DNA of 64,000 nucleotides from Astropecten irregularis (lineage: Eukaryota; Echinodermata; Asteroidea; Paxillosida; Astropectinidae), in the NCBI GenBank assembly GCA_963971285.1, contig OZ020248.1, positions 12,958,001 to 13,022,000 of the forward strand, written 5' to 3'. Under the pieces are notes generated by a model, which was given only the letters and a program-made list of their open reading frames with translations, was not told where the DNA came from and made no database searches. The translations under genes were made by a program, and so were the position numbers. Below, in pieces: positions 34,401 to 46,400 of the stretch; position 1 is the first letter of the stretch; each line of letters opens with the position of its first letter.

Positions 34401-37400
34401 TGAGCCTACTGTTTGTTTCAAACCAATATAATTGAATATATATACCATAAAACTAACCTGTGAAAGTTTCAATTCAAAAGGTGGTAGCGTTTTTGAGATT
34501 TTGGCGACAAACTAGAGCGGTTATTTTACGCCAGAGAACAGTTAGTCAATAGCTGAGAAGCGTTACGGCCATAACGCTTCTCAGATTCATAATTTTTGGA
34601 GATAAAAAGTGACAATTTTTTTCCATAACCGCCGTACTTCGAATTGAACGTTTCTCAATATGCATAATACTATCCAAAGCAGCTGTACTTCTCACCAAGT
34701 AAGTTTTTATTGCCATAAATTTTCAGAGTCATTACCAAACGTATGCAATGCCTTTAAGCAGGAAAACATACTCCCACCGTGAGATGTTTTGGTTTTACAG
34801 TACAATCCGTCATCTGGGAAAAACCTTGTGTGGTTTGATTGCGTTTTAAAACATGGACTTACTTGATGAGCTCTGGGTTGTGTTGGAGCAGCTTCTTGAC
34901 CCTGTCTAGGTCGCCCTTCTTGCAGCTTTGATGGATGGTTGGACCCATCAGGAGAGCCTCTTCCTCCTGCCGCTGCCTTTCCTCTTCCTCCTCTTTGGCT
35001 TCTGCCTCCCGCTCTTTCTGTTGCTCCTTCATCTTGAGGGCAGCCTGGAAGAGGAAAACAAGATGAGGGGGGATTAGAATTCAAGCTGAGGTTCCTTGAG
35101 GCATCCAGAAGATGCCTGAATACTTCGTTTATAGGATGCACATAGACTGTCAACAAACAATTACCTTGAAACCAGTCATATATTCACTGGCATCCGTGTC
35201 CCTTCCACTAGCTGAATCTCCTTCGGTGGTATCTTTAGGTTTGGATTTTGGCACGTCTTTGGTATCAGTTTTACCACTGTTCTCTGAGTGAGACAGGCTG
35301 GTCTTTGATGCATGATCGCTGGGACTGTCACTGCTGCTGTTGTCACTTCCTGTCCTAGTTTGAGCTGGTGACGGATCATCCTTGCTGCCAGCATTTTCTT
35401 GTGGAAGTCTCTCCGTATTGTCCTCCTTAGAATCTTTGCCGCTGCGGTCCCGGTACCGGCCGCTGCTGCGGATGGATCCGTTCTTGCTCTCTCCATCAGC
35501 TTTGCGATTGTCTGAAGAGCTTCCGCTTCCTCCGCTGCTGTCACTATTGCTTCCAGAGCTGCTTCCGGTGCCACTTGAGCCGCTTCCACTGCCACTGTCA
35601 TCATCATCGTCGGAGCGACTCTGCGAAGACCTGTCATCTTCCGAATCTGTGTCGGAATCGGTTTCCGACTCAGTGCCCGTGGTGGTCACGGGCGTCCGGG
35701 ACTTCTTGTGGGACTTCTTCTGGCTCTTTCCCTTCTTGCGTCGGTGTCTCCTGTGTCGTCGCCTGGAGCTGTCCGAATGCTCCGAGCTGCAGATCCTTTG
35801 GCTGGCACTTGCACTAGCGCTGGCACTGTCGCTGTGCTGCACGGCCGGGGAGCGAGAGCGGACAAAGTGACCATCCATAGAAGTGACCTGATGCAGGTGG
35901 AGGTCAGTGTCCGTGTAGGCACTGCTGTCCGGGCTCTTCTCGACATAGTCGCTCTGGTCAGGCTCGGAATGAGAACTGGATGAAACGTCTGTTTCAGATA
36001 GTGAATAAAAGAATATCGGTTTTAATTACCCAGAAGCACATTTAACCAATTTGTTACATCTCATTCCAAGCTGCAATACCATCCTTCAAGCTCAACTTCC
36101 AAAAGGTTTCAGAATTAACCTAGAAACACTCACCCATGATGATGTTGGTGACTGGGATTGTCCTAACTGTCCGTCCATCCTCGTCCTGGGCCGAGAGCCA
36201 ACGCTCGCAGAGAAACTCGTAGGTGACGTCATCCCCGTACTCTCGAATCATCACCTTATCCAGGAACCACCCGCAGCCTGACGGACAAGACAAAGACAGA
36301 TGTCACTCAAAGTAGTCAAGGTTTTGGAACTTGCATACAAAATGTCATTTTCGAACCAATGAACTGTTCACATGCTTAGATATTGGGAATCAACCCACTA
36401 TAAAGGCCTTGCCCGACTACAACAGTCATTCTATGGTGCAGCATTGGGACATAATAATTCCACTTGATTTGAAAACTAATTCCTACTTTTCGTAACTGAC
36501 CAACCTAACTAAAAGCTACCAAAAGATCATTCCTTTAATTCATCAAATATACCACAAGGAAATACAAATACGATGCGATACGAATCTGCAAACTCTGGAA
36601 TACGGTACTGGTGCTCTACCAACTGAGCTATCCAGCCCTATATTGATGTCATTTACCAGTCAGACACAATGAAACATTAGATATTTGTAATGAGGTTTTC
36701 AAATTTGAAGGAAAGTAGGAGTCATCATCTTTGGATTGTTAGACATACCTAGTTCTCTCTTGTCATGGCCGATGCATATGCACTCCACCTTGCCAACGTA
36801 GTAGGACTCCACCTTAAACACATCAATCTGAAAGAAGCACAATATAGATCATGGTGTTACATGTACAGCATAAAGAAGCTTGTAAGTAATGTATAAGCTG
36901 CATTCTTTGAGAAGGTCATCTGAAGGGGTAGTGACTGAGAGACAAGTCAATGTCTTTGGTACTGGGTCTCTAAGGACGATTCTGTGGACACCGCTGGTGT
37001 CACCATGTGTCTAACGAGAAGTTACTCAGGGAGAGTCAGATGAGACCTATTACCTGCATGATATGTGAGCGCCAGATGCGACTGTACGGTCATTTTGGCT
37101 AGATCCCTGCGAGTGATCCTGCCAGGCAAATTCTCTCTATGAGAGAACCTACTGGTAGGACTTGTCTCAGTCGGGCATCCACATGACACAAGGTTGCGTC
37201 AGATGGATCGTTATTTTGCTGTGATGGGGATGGGTCGCGTTGCTGCCTGGGCGGTGGCAATCAGAAGACCGAAGGAGTACCACTTTAAGGTAGATGTGGC
37301 AATGCACTGTCGCGGCTTATGCTCCCACTGATTGATTGATCATGACTTGTTCGTGGTAATGTGTTGCAACGACTAAACCAATGAAACAGCCTAGAGGACA

Positions 37401-40400
37401 ACTAAGTCCTTGGACCTACGAGACCCACCTGACCCTTCTGGAACTTGACCTTCTTGCCGTCCTTGGATTCCTTGGTCTGCTTGAGCTTGATCTTGCCAGT
37501 GTTGCCCTTCTCGCCGTACAGGGTGACGTGGACATCGGCCCTGGTGCTGGCCCCCAGCCGGTTGCCTGTGTGGATGGACAGCTCGTAGATGGTGCGCTTG
37601 CCCGACTTCAGACGAGGGCCGTGCTTCAGGAACTCGTAGTCCTCCTCGGGTTCCGGTTCCGGCTCCGGGGGAGGGGGCGGGGATGGAGGTGGTGGTGGAG
37701 GGTCAACCTAGAGAAAGAGAGAGATTAATCACCATATGCTTGGAAAATCCTTTTAATCCATTGATGTAACATCATTGTCTGATAACCTGATCATTATGTT
37801 AGCAAAGTTCCCAAACTCAAGACCTTTCCCTTGACATTTTGCTCCTAGATATTATAAAACACAATTGTATTTAACAAACAGCACCCTTTACTGCAATATG
37901 AAACCTTCAGAACAATTTTGGTACAATAATTGAGTACTGTGGTTGAGTAATCATGGGCCAATTTCACTAATGCTTTGCGATCATCGTTAAAGCCCAAATC
38001 CATCGCTGAACGAAAAATTGCTGTGGATTTGGGTTTCAGTGATGATCACAAAGCATTAGTGAAATCAGCTCGTGGACAAGTTGTCTGTTTGAGTAATCTA
38101 GTCGAGTAATCTAGTCGAGTAATCTGTTTGACTAATCCGGTTGAGTAATTAAGTAGAGTAATTAGATTGAGTTATTTGATGAGTCACTGGAATAAGTTGT
38201 AGGGTTGAGTAGATTCCTTACATGACATACAGAGTTCTGAGAGTCCTACCTGAACGCCTATCTCCAGCGGTGGCTCCACCTGACATGCAACCTCAGGCTG
38301 GTGCACCTCCGTCTGCGTCTCCATGTTAAAGATGGGCGTGGTCTGGCAGTACACCTCGGGGAAGGTCTGCGTGCCGATGGTCGGCTGGGGCGGGATTGTC
38401 TGCGTGGACACCTCCGGGGGCGGGACCAGGGTCTGAGTGCCGGATGTGACCGGAGGCGGAGCCGTCTGGATGGCCATGTCGGCCTGGTAAGGGTCGGTCA
38501 TGCTCTCCTCCGTGTTGGCCCGGCGGGTCTGAGTGTCTTTAGTGTTGTCCTGCTTCTCCACGGTCTGGCAGCTGATCTCCCGGCCAGTCTGGGTGGTGTT
38601 GTCGATGCTGTGGAGGACCTCGTCTCCCTGACTGATGGTGTCAGGCTCCTCCTCTTCCTCTTCTTCCTCCTCGTCATCGTAGTGATCATTCATATCAACC
38701 TTGGACATCTGGATGCTGTAAAGAAATGAAAGAAAAAGAGCATCATACCGAATCAGTCTTTTATTCCTTCAAATCCAAGTCAAATCCAATTCAAGTCTCC
38801 TATTCAAATTAAATAATGCTGATGGTCCTTTTTCTGAGATTGCTTGAGGGGATCCAAGTCTGAATTCTTGGTATGATGACAGGAAGGCAGAGACTTACTT
38901 GAGCCATTCCGGTGACTGGCTCTTGCTGGAGCCCTGGACTGGTACCAGGATGTTCATACCGCTGTCGAGGGAGTCCTCAAAGTCATCGTCGTCGTAGTCA
39001 TCGGGGTCTTGGTCCGACTCCGATGCCTCGTAATGCCTCGGTTGCTGTTTATAGAGGGAAAGGAACAGATTAGGGCATTAAGTTTACTCCCAAAAAGGGG
39101 CACTACAAAAAAAGGGTGCCTCTATTAAAGAGACTGAAATGATTACTGGAACACTTGAAAGGGCACCAAGGTAACACACAAGGGCACCAAGGCAGTTGCC
39201 TTGTTTGCCTCCACAGCGTCTTAGCTCTGAGCACCCAAGTGATGTTGAGGGGCACCAAGGCAATTACTTTTACCACCTAGAGCAATGAAGTTCACGCTCT
39301 GGGCAACTAGGCAATAAACAGGGGCACCAAGGCAATTAAAGTCAGTGTGGAAAAACAGTCATTCACGACAATGGTGACTTTTATGATTGTCCATCATCTT
39401 CAATGAGTTTCCATGCTGGAAATTGTACAATTTAAATGAATGTCGCTTACTACAAAGACTTCTGGTTAGGGGCCATCACAATAGCCAGAAACTAGCTTTA
39501 GGTCTACAGTCAAATTCAGGGGCCAATTTCATAAAGAGATGCTTAAGCACCAAAAACCTTGGTAAATACAAACAGTATATGGGCAGTTCCGTAATTATGT
39601 CAACCAAATGGTCAAAATCTAAAAATCGTTAAAATTCCTTAATTTTAAATCATATTGAAGGTCAAAGCATCTAGTTTGGTATAATTATATGCGTACAAAT
39701 TGAATATTTGCACAGTGCACATCCGCAACGTACATCCGCAACAAGGTTAATTTCTCTGCTGGTTTTCTTCAGTTTCGATCAAAGGTCTGTACACTTCAAA
39801 GCAATTGTGATGAAAACACAAGCACCTGAAAAGTACACTTAATTTCTGGAATACGTCCGCAACAGGGGTGTTTTTGTGATGTGCTGCGCAAACCGAGAAT
39901 GGGATTGGAATAAAATGTTCAGGTTTTATACTTCTATCGGAGATACTTAAAATGCAACTGCTCAAAATCCAAAAGCCTCAATAAATTTGAGGTTCTGGGT
40001 TCTCAAATTCTCTGAAATGCACGTCCGCAACTACGGAACTGCCCATGTGGGGAGGCAAACAATGGCCGAATACATGTCAAAATTTAGCAGTAAACACATG
40101 GTTGGTAATCCTGTTTGATCAAGGAAGACTTTTCAAGGAAATTTTGTGCTTAAGCAGCTCTATGAAATTGATCCCAGTTCCCTCAACTTAGGTAGATGGA
40201 TAACTTGCATTGGATGGCCCCCAGTTATGGCTGCCCCCTGGTTGTATATATTTGTCTGTAGTTCATATACCTCTAGGTGAAGCTTGATCTTCCTTCCCAG
40301 TGAATCGTAGCCGTACCGCGCCGTGCTGGGCGAGGCCTTGGCAGCCGATTTGGGCCGCATCTCTGCAGCCGACTTGGGACGGGGGCGCTCTCCGTAGGAG

Positions 40401-43400
40401 GACCTGGGTCGGGTCGGACGGTGTCCATATGTGGACTTGGGCCTATCTGGACGTGACGGGCTGTAGCCGTAATCTCCACGACCGCTGCCGATCGTGGGTA
40501 AGCTGCCTCCTACACCACTATCGGCTCTGTAATTCTGCAGAACATAATTATTGTTTCCATCATAAGACTTCACTTTCATGAAAAATCACATCAAGTTAAG
40601 TAACATTTTTGAATTTGTTATTTATTTGTTACCATTTGGAAGGGTGTGTACAACGTTGGTAAAGGTCACAGAAAAGCACACTTTGTTTATTAAAGACACC
40701 ATGCATGTACATGAAATAATAAGCCTGTGAATATTTGAGCTCAATATGACATCTGAGTCCCGAGAAAATAGCGAAAACCCGACTCAATTTTTATGATAAA
40801 ACATAAAGAAGGCTTTTTGTTCTTGCCAAGAAGGTTTTCAGTATAGTTGAATATTTGTTATATAAACGTTCCACTGTGACTGTTGACCAGAATCATCTCT
40901 TCATACCAATTTTAAAAAAGTTTTACAAACTTTTTAAAACTTGACTAAAATTCCTCTCTATTTGAATTTCAAAACACAGTTGGCCTACCTTTCCAGAATG
41001 TCTACGTCCTTTGTTCTTCTGGTCAATTGGAATAGTTTCCTAATTAAGAGAAAAGAGAACAATGGGATTAACTTCTGTGAAGGTATCAAAGAAACTAGTT
41101 TTTTTATGCTAAGAAATGTCCAATTAACAAGCTCCCTGGCAATTAATTTGTAATGAGGAATAAATAAACAGTGTTGTGTATTTCACAGTTTTCAGCAGTT
41201 AAATGTGGGCAGCATTTAATAATGTTTGATCTTTTTTGGTGAGTTCCATACATTTTGGGATCCATGCCAACAATGGGATTACCCACTGAGCAATAAAATT
41301 AAATATTTATAATCATCAAATTACCACAAGGGAAACTGACTGTATCAATTTCAAGTCATCGAACATTACAGTTTTACATATATATCTGGTTAGGGGCCGT
41401 CTATAAAGTACGTACACACGAAGGGGGGGGGGAGGGGGTTGTTACTGATGCATACGCCATGCGTACAGGCGGGAGGGGGGGTTCAGGCCAATGCGTACTG
41501 TACGCAAACGAAAAATTTGCATAGCATTATCGCGCGAAAAGAGAGGTAAAAAAAACGTGAAAAAAGCACCGGGATTGTTTTGTTTTTTCCTGTTTTTTCT
41601 TATTCAACATGATAAAAAATAATAAAATACATCTGTAAATGTATAAAAACCTGTCAAACTTTAGTCATTCATTTCAGAATTTGAAAGTGACGTCCCAATA
41701 ACGGTACCGGCCCGGATTACTGTGACATTTTAATGATGCTAAAGCAAGGGACCACGAGAAGTGAAAAACCTAATGTGGAATGCGTACAGGGGGGAGGGGG
41801 GGGGTTGGGACCACTGCATACGCCATGCGTACAGAGGGGGAGGGGGGTAAAAAAAAGTTGGCATTTCGTGCGTACATACTTTATGGAAGGCCCCTTTTGC
41901 AAGGTGATATCACAGCAATACAGACAAAGAGACAAAAACTCACTGTAGCTACTAGGAGCTGGGTGGCAGCATTGACCAATCTCTCGGTCTCCCCTCGGGA
42001 CAGCTGAGGTCCGTGACGAGATCGGAGCAGCAAAGGACCACCTCTAAAGTTACTCCTCCTACAAACAAACAAAAGCAAGACAATGACATTGATTGTTTTC
42101 TCAAACAATCTCCTCAAACAATCAAAAATAAGCTTTCAAAGTCTGCATTGGAAGATAAAAACAATTTAAATCAGCCAAAAAGCGATTTGAAATAAAGCAA
42201 TTTGAATTTCGGAGAGTAAACTCAGCTTACCTTTTCTTTGGTGGAGGTCTGGCTCGGACAAGGCTGGTGTAGGGGCTCTACAAAAATTAAAAAGTATGAA
42301 ACAATATTAACACTTCACATATTTCAATTGCCATTTGTCAATTGACCTTTCTTTTATATCAAAATAAAGGTCACAAGTTCAGACAGTTTCACAGTGATAC
42401 ACTTGTAAGCGGGTCCCTTTTGTTTGCGTATAGTTTATAAACCAATATAAGCAATAAACTGCTGCAAACTGCTCATCAGCCAAAATGACCTGAAATATAT
42501 CAAATGCTTAAAGTTAGGAGGGCCTGACGCATTTCGATCCTAACAGGATCTTTCTCAAAGTTTACCTCTTAGAAAGATCCTGTAAGGATCAAAACGCGTC
42601 AGGCCCTCGTAACTTTAAGTAGTTTATAAACCATTAGAGGATCTTTAAATGGACTGTTCCGGCTTTGTTCTTAAGCCTCGCCCATCTTAGCAACGCCATG
42701 TGACCAAGTTTGACGAAGGTAATGGACGACACATCCTCCAATTGGTCAATGCACACAGTTTGATTGACGGGCCGGAAGGGTTCATTGTTCTTAGGCTTCC
42801 AGGTCATTTGGTCATTCTCATGTAGTTTTGAAAAATCAATCGATGATACAAAATCTGTTTTTCAATTTGTTTCAAATTTGCTAGCCAAATTCCTCAAATC
42901 CGCAATATTTTTGAAAAAAGATTTTCTTTGATATTTTCTGATTGGTTCCGACTTGGCAGATCACGTATGATATTGAAAAATTAATCTTAACAAAGACAAA
43001 CTCCTGTGAAGGACTATTAAACTTTTCAACCTACCGTAGGATGAGACTTTTCCATATATAGGTCAACATCTCTCCTATAAGAAAAATACAAAATCAGAAT
43101 ATAAAACACTGTGCCAATCTTAGAGATGAAATCTCAAACTGTTGTTAAGCGCTTCAAAAGTTAGGAGGGCCTGATATGTTTCAATCCAAGCAGGATCTTT
43201 CTAAAGGGCTAAATGACAAGAGAACAAGAACATGCAAGTAAAGATACACATGGATGTGAAAGGATCAGAACAAAAGGGAAAACAAAGTATTCAGGGGAAC
43301 AGGAAAAACGTGCAATATTAGGAAGAGTTGGTAAACGATGTGCCAATATCCGGCAAAAAAAAAGAAAAGAAAACACAGCGAATCTTTTTCCCTCACCGAA

Positions 43401-46400
43401 CTTTGGATTCGCGCTCATTCTGGCTGGATCGAGGTTTCATCTGCGCCAGGTGTTTCTTCACCTCAGCATTACGGAAGTAGTGCTTCAGGGCACGGTCATG
43501 CAGTCCGTCATACAGCAAGGTCGGCCTCTGTTTATGACATCAAGCGAAAAAGGAAATGTATCCTTGGCAATGAACAATTATCCAATTGATTAGTGAAAGT
43601 GTGTTAATACCGCTTTGCCCCCTGAGGGGGTAATTTTACCAAGAGCTTTGTCATAAATCTTGACCCTGCACAACTTCCTGATATTTTTTTTTCTCATGTT
43701 TTTTTTTTTTCACAGGCCAAGTAAGTGCAACAAGTTGTTTCATTCCAACGGAATGTTTTACACCTACACACAACCTTCAATCATCCTAGGCAACCTGTGT
43801 GTCCCAAATTTCTTGCTGCGGCTGCATATTACACAAGCACATATTGGCAGCCACTAGCCAGTGACTGCGGCCGTTTCTATAGACTTGTGTGTTATTTGTG
43901 GTCACAGCCAGAGATATGGGACACGGCCTAATGAACATTTTGTTCTCTGATTGATAAACATCAAATTTGGGATGAAAGAGAGACTAATCAAGTTTCCATG
44001 GCAACAGCAGCATCTCATCAGCTTCCACCAATTAGTGATTTGTTTGCGAAACATCGGATAGGCTGTTGACGTTTACGGATAGCTAATCTGTTCACATGCG
44101 AAACCTCCCTATTGATAAAAATTGGGCAGGATGAGAAATGCCAAGTATCTGGCCATTCCAACAACCACAGCTGGTGTTTGTGCCAAAGCATTAAAAAAAA
44201 AATTTCACAAATTGTATACAATGAGCAACTAAAATTAGGAAATGAATTGTAAACGCTCCACCTGGTTTGAAAAAGTCTGTGACCAATCTCAGGATTGAAC
44301 TTACTGGTTTGAGTGTGGGATAGTGCCTTTGAGGTTTATCAGGTCCTGACAGGTCAAATGCATCCTCTAAACGCTTTACTTCCATGTAGTATTTCCTGTA
44401 TATGATGAAACAAAGACACAAAAATACCAGTAAGCAATAGAAACATTTTACCAGACAGTTCCACAGACAAAGACCAAACAAAGTCTGGTAACCCCAAAAC
44501 TATTTTGTTTGGAGTTAGATCGAGAGCCTGACATTTCGATCCAAGCAGGATCTTTATCGAAGGCTAAATGACAAGACCTGACAAGAACATGAGTGACCAG
44601 GGAAATGGGGAAAGCATGCCATAAGGCTGGGAAACCACAAAGAGAGGATAGAGCAGGGCTCGAAATATCCACTAGACCGTGGACCGAGTCTTGGGATTTC
44701 AGTGTTGGTCTAGTAAAGTGTGTACTGCACTAGTCCGGCTGTTTAGCTAGTGATTTTGTTTTCCTTGCAAAATTTAAAATGGTACCTAAATTGGTGATTT
44801 TGGACACAATATTGCATACAGTACAATTATGGTTTTCCCATTTTATGTACGGTACATGAATGCCACAGGTCTAGTGAAACAAGTTCAGGTCTAGTAAAAT
44901 GCTTCAGTTACTGGACCTGCTGTTCAGTGCTTTTTTCATGAAATTTGAGTCCTGCAGAGGTGGGCAAGGGTGGTCAGGGGAAGTGGACAAACAATGTTGG
45001 GGTAGGCAAGATCAACCTTTTCTTATTAATGTGCTTACAGACCCTATACCATGTTAACAACACTTTTTGTGATTATAGTACTTGTGACAAACATTGCATT
45101 GCAACAGCTTCAGATTGTTTCGTTCCTCTTGGTATAGATTTCTCTGGAACTCAGTCGAAATATTTTGCAGCCAAAAATACAATTTAGGGAACATAAAGTT
45201 GCTGTCTAAAGCCAAGACACAATTGGACCAGAATTGGAATCATAACATTACCCACAGTTTAATAAAATGCTTAAGAGTTTGGAGGGCTAAAGCCTTTGAA
45301 ATAAATCCTGCAAGGATCATCCAGGTCATTATTTTGGATGGTGAGCAGTTGGCAGCAGTTTTGTTACTTGTATTGATTAGTGTAATAACACGTTTGACAA
45401 ATAAAGTTTTATAGCATAACAAATAATGAAAAAGCTGGTGGACACAATCAAACTCAGCCCAATGGTTTGGCTGCCAATTGGAAAAGATAAATGATTGTTG
45501 TACCTTAGAAAAGAAGGAAATTATACAGTATGCGATAAATCTGTTCGAGGCAGCTGTTTTCACACATTAGCACTTAAGTCTGCAATTGAAAACACTGATA
45601 ACAGTGACATAATTGACGGTTTGCAGCAGGGTAAGGTGTCAAAGACTAGGCCAATGGACAAGGTCAAGCTGAAGATCAATAGGAAGACGACAAATAGCAG
45701 CGGAAAGCAGCGCATCAACTAATAATTCAAAAGGTAATTGTTTCTTTAACCTTTGAATAGTAAATATTGCAGCTGCAAATTTACCAGTACCACCACAACA
45801 TCTCGGCTCATGAGATTTATAAACGGAACCGGTTTATAATAAAATAAATCAAATCTTTTTCCTGTAATTCAGAAAGTATATATTCACAAAATTTCTTCTT
45901 TTTCTTTTGTTTTTACCAAATCTACATGATTTTTATCATAAATTGTAAATAAAAAAAAACCTGTTTTAACCAGAAATATATTCTTCTTTTTTCAATTTCG
46001 ATTGTTGAACTGAATTTCCCATTTAATTGACATCTGGAAAAGTACAAAAAGGGTTTGGGTCGCTGTCCGTTCTTGATTGTCTGGGTTTTCTGTCGGAAAA
46101 CATCTATTTTTAGTAAACAGAATGATCATGAGTACAAATAAATAGGTTGCATTTCATCCCTGACAATCGGAGAAGAGATGGAGCGATTTTCAAGCCGATC
46201 TGTGATGTCTTCAAATGTTGTCATTTGGGGAAATTTTCGTGAAGTATCGTGAAGTACAAAAACTACAATTTTTTTTTAGTACAACACATCTAGGGCTATG
46301 TGATTCTCTGGGGTGCTACACTGACCGTCAACCCCAAAATAAAAAAAAAGGAGTTCAGCGCCCAAGTTACTGGGTCTAATGTAAACCATACGGTAACAGG

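Noticed and set aside
35382..35870. 162-codon plus-strand open frame
   Set aside because: Composition shadow of the Ser/Asp-rich exon on the other strand, which has splice borders and in-phase neighbours.
38301..38729. Plus-strand open frame of 142 codons
   Set aside because: Antisense shadow of the exon encoding the Q-T array.
40300..40581. Plus-strand open frame of 93 codons
   Set aside because: Antisense shadow of exon 8 of the PLAT-ankyrin gene.
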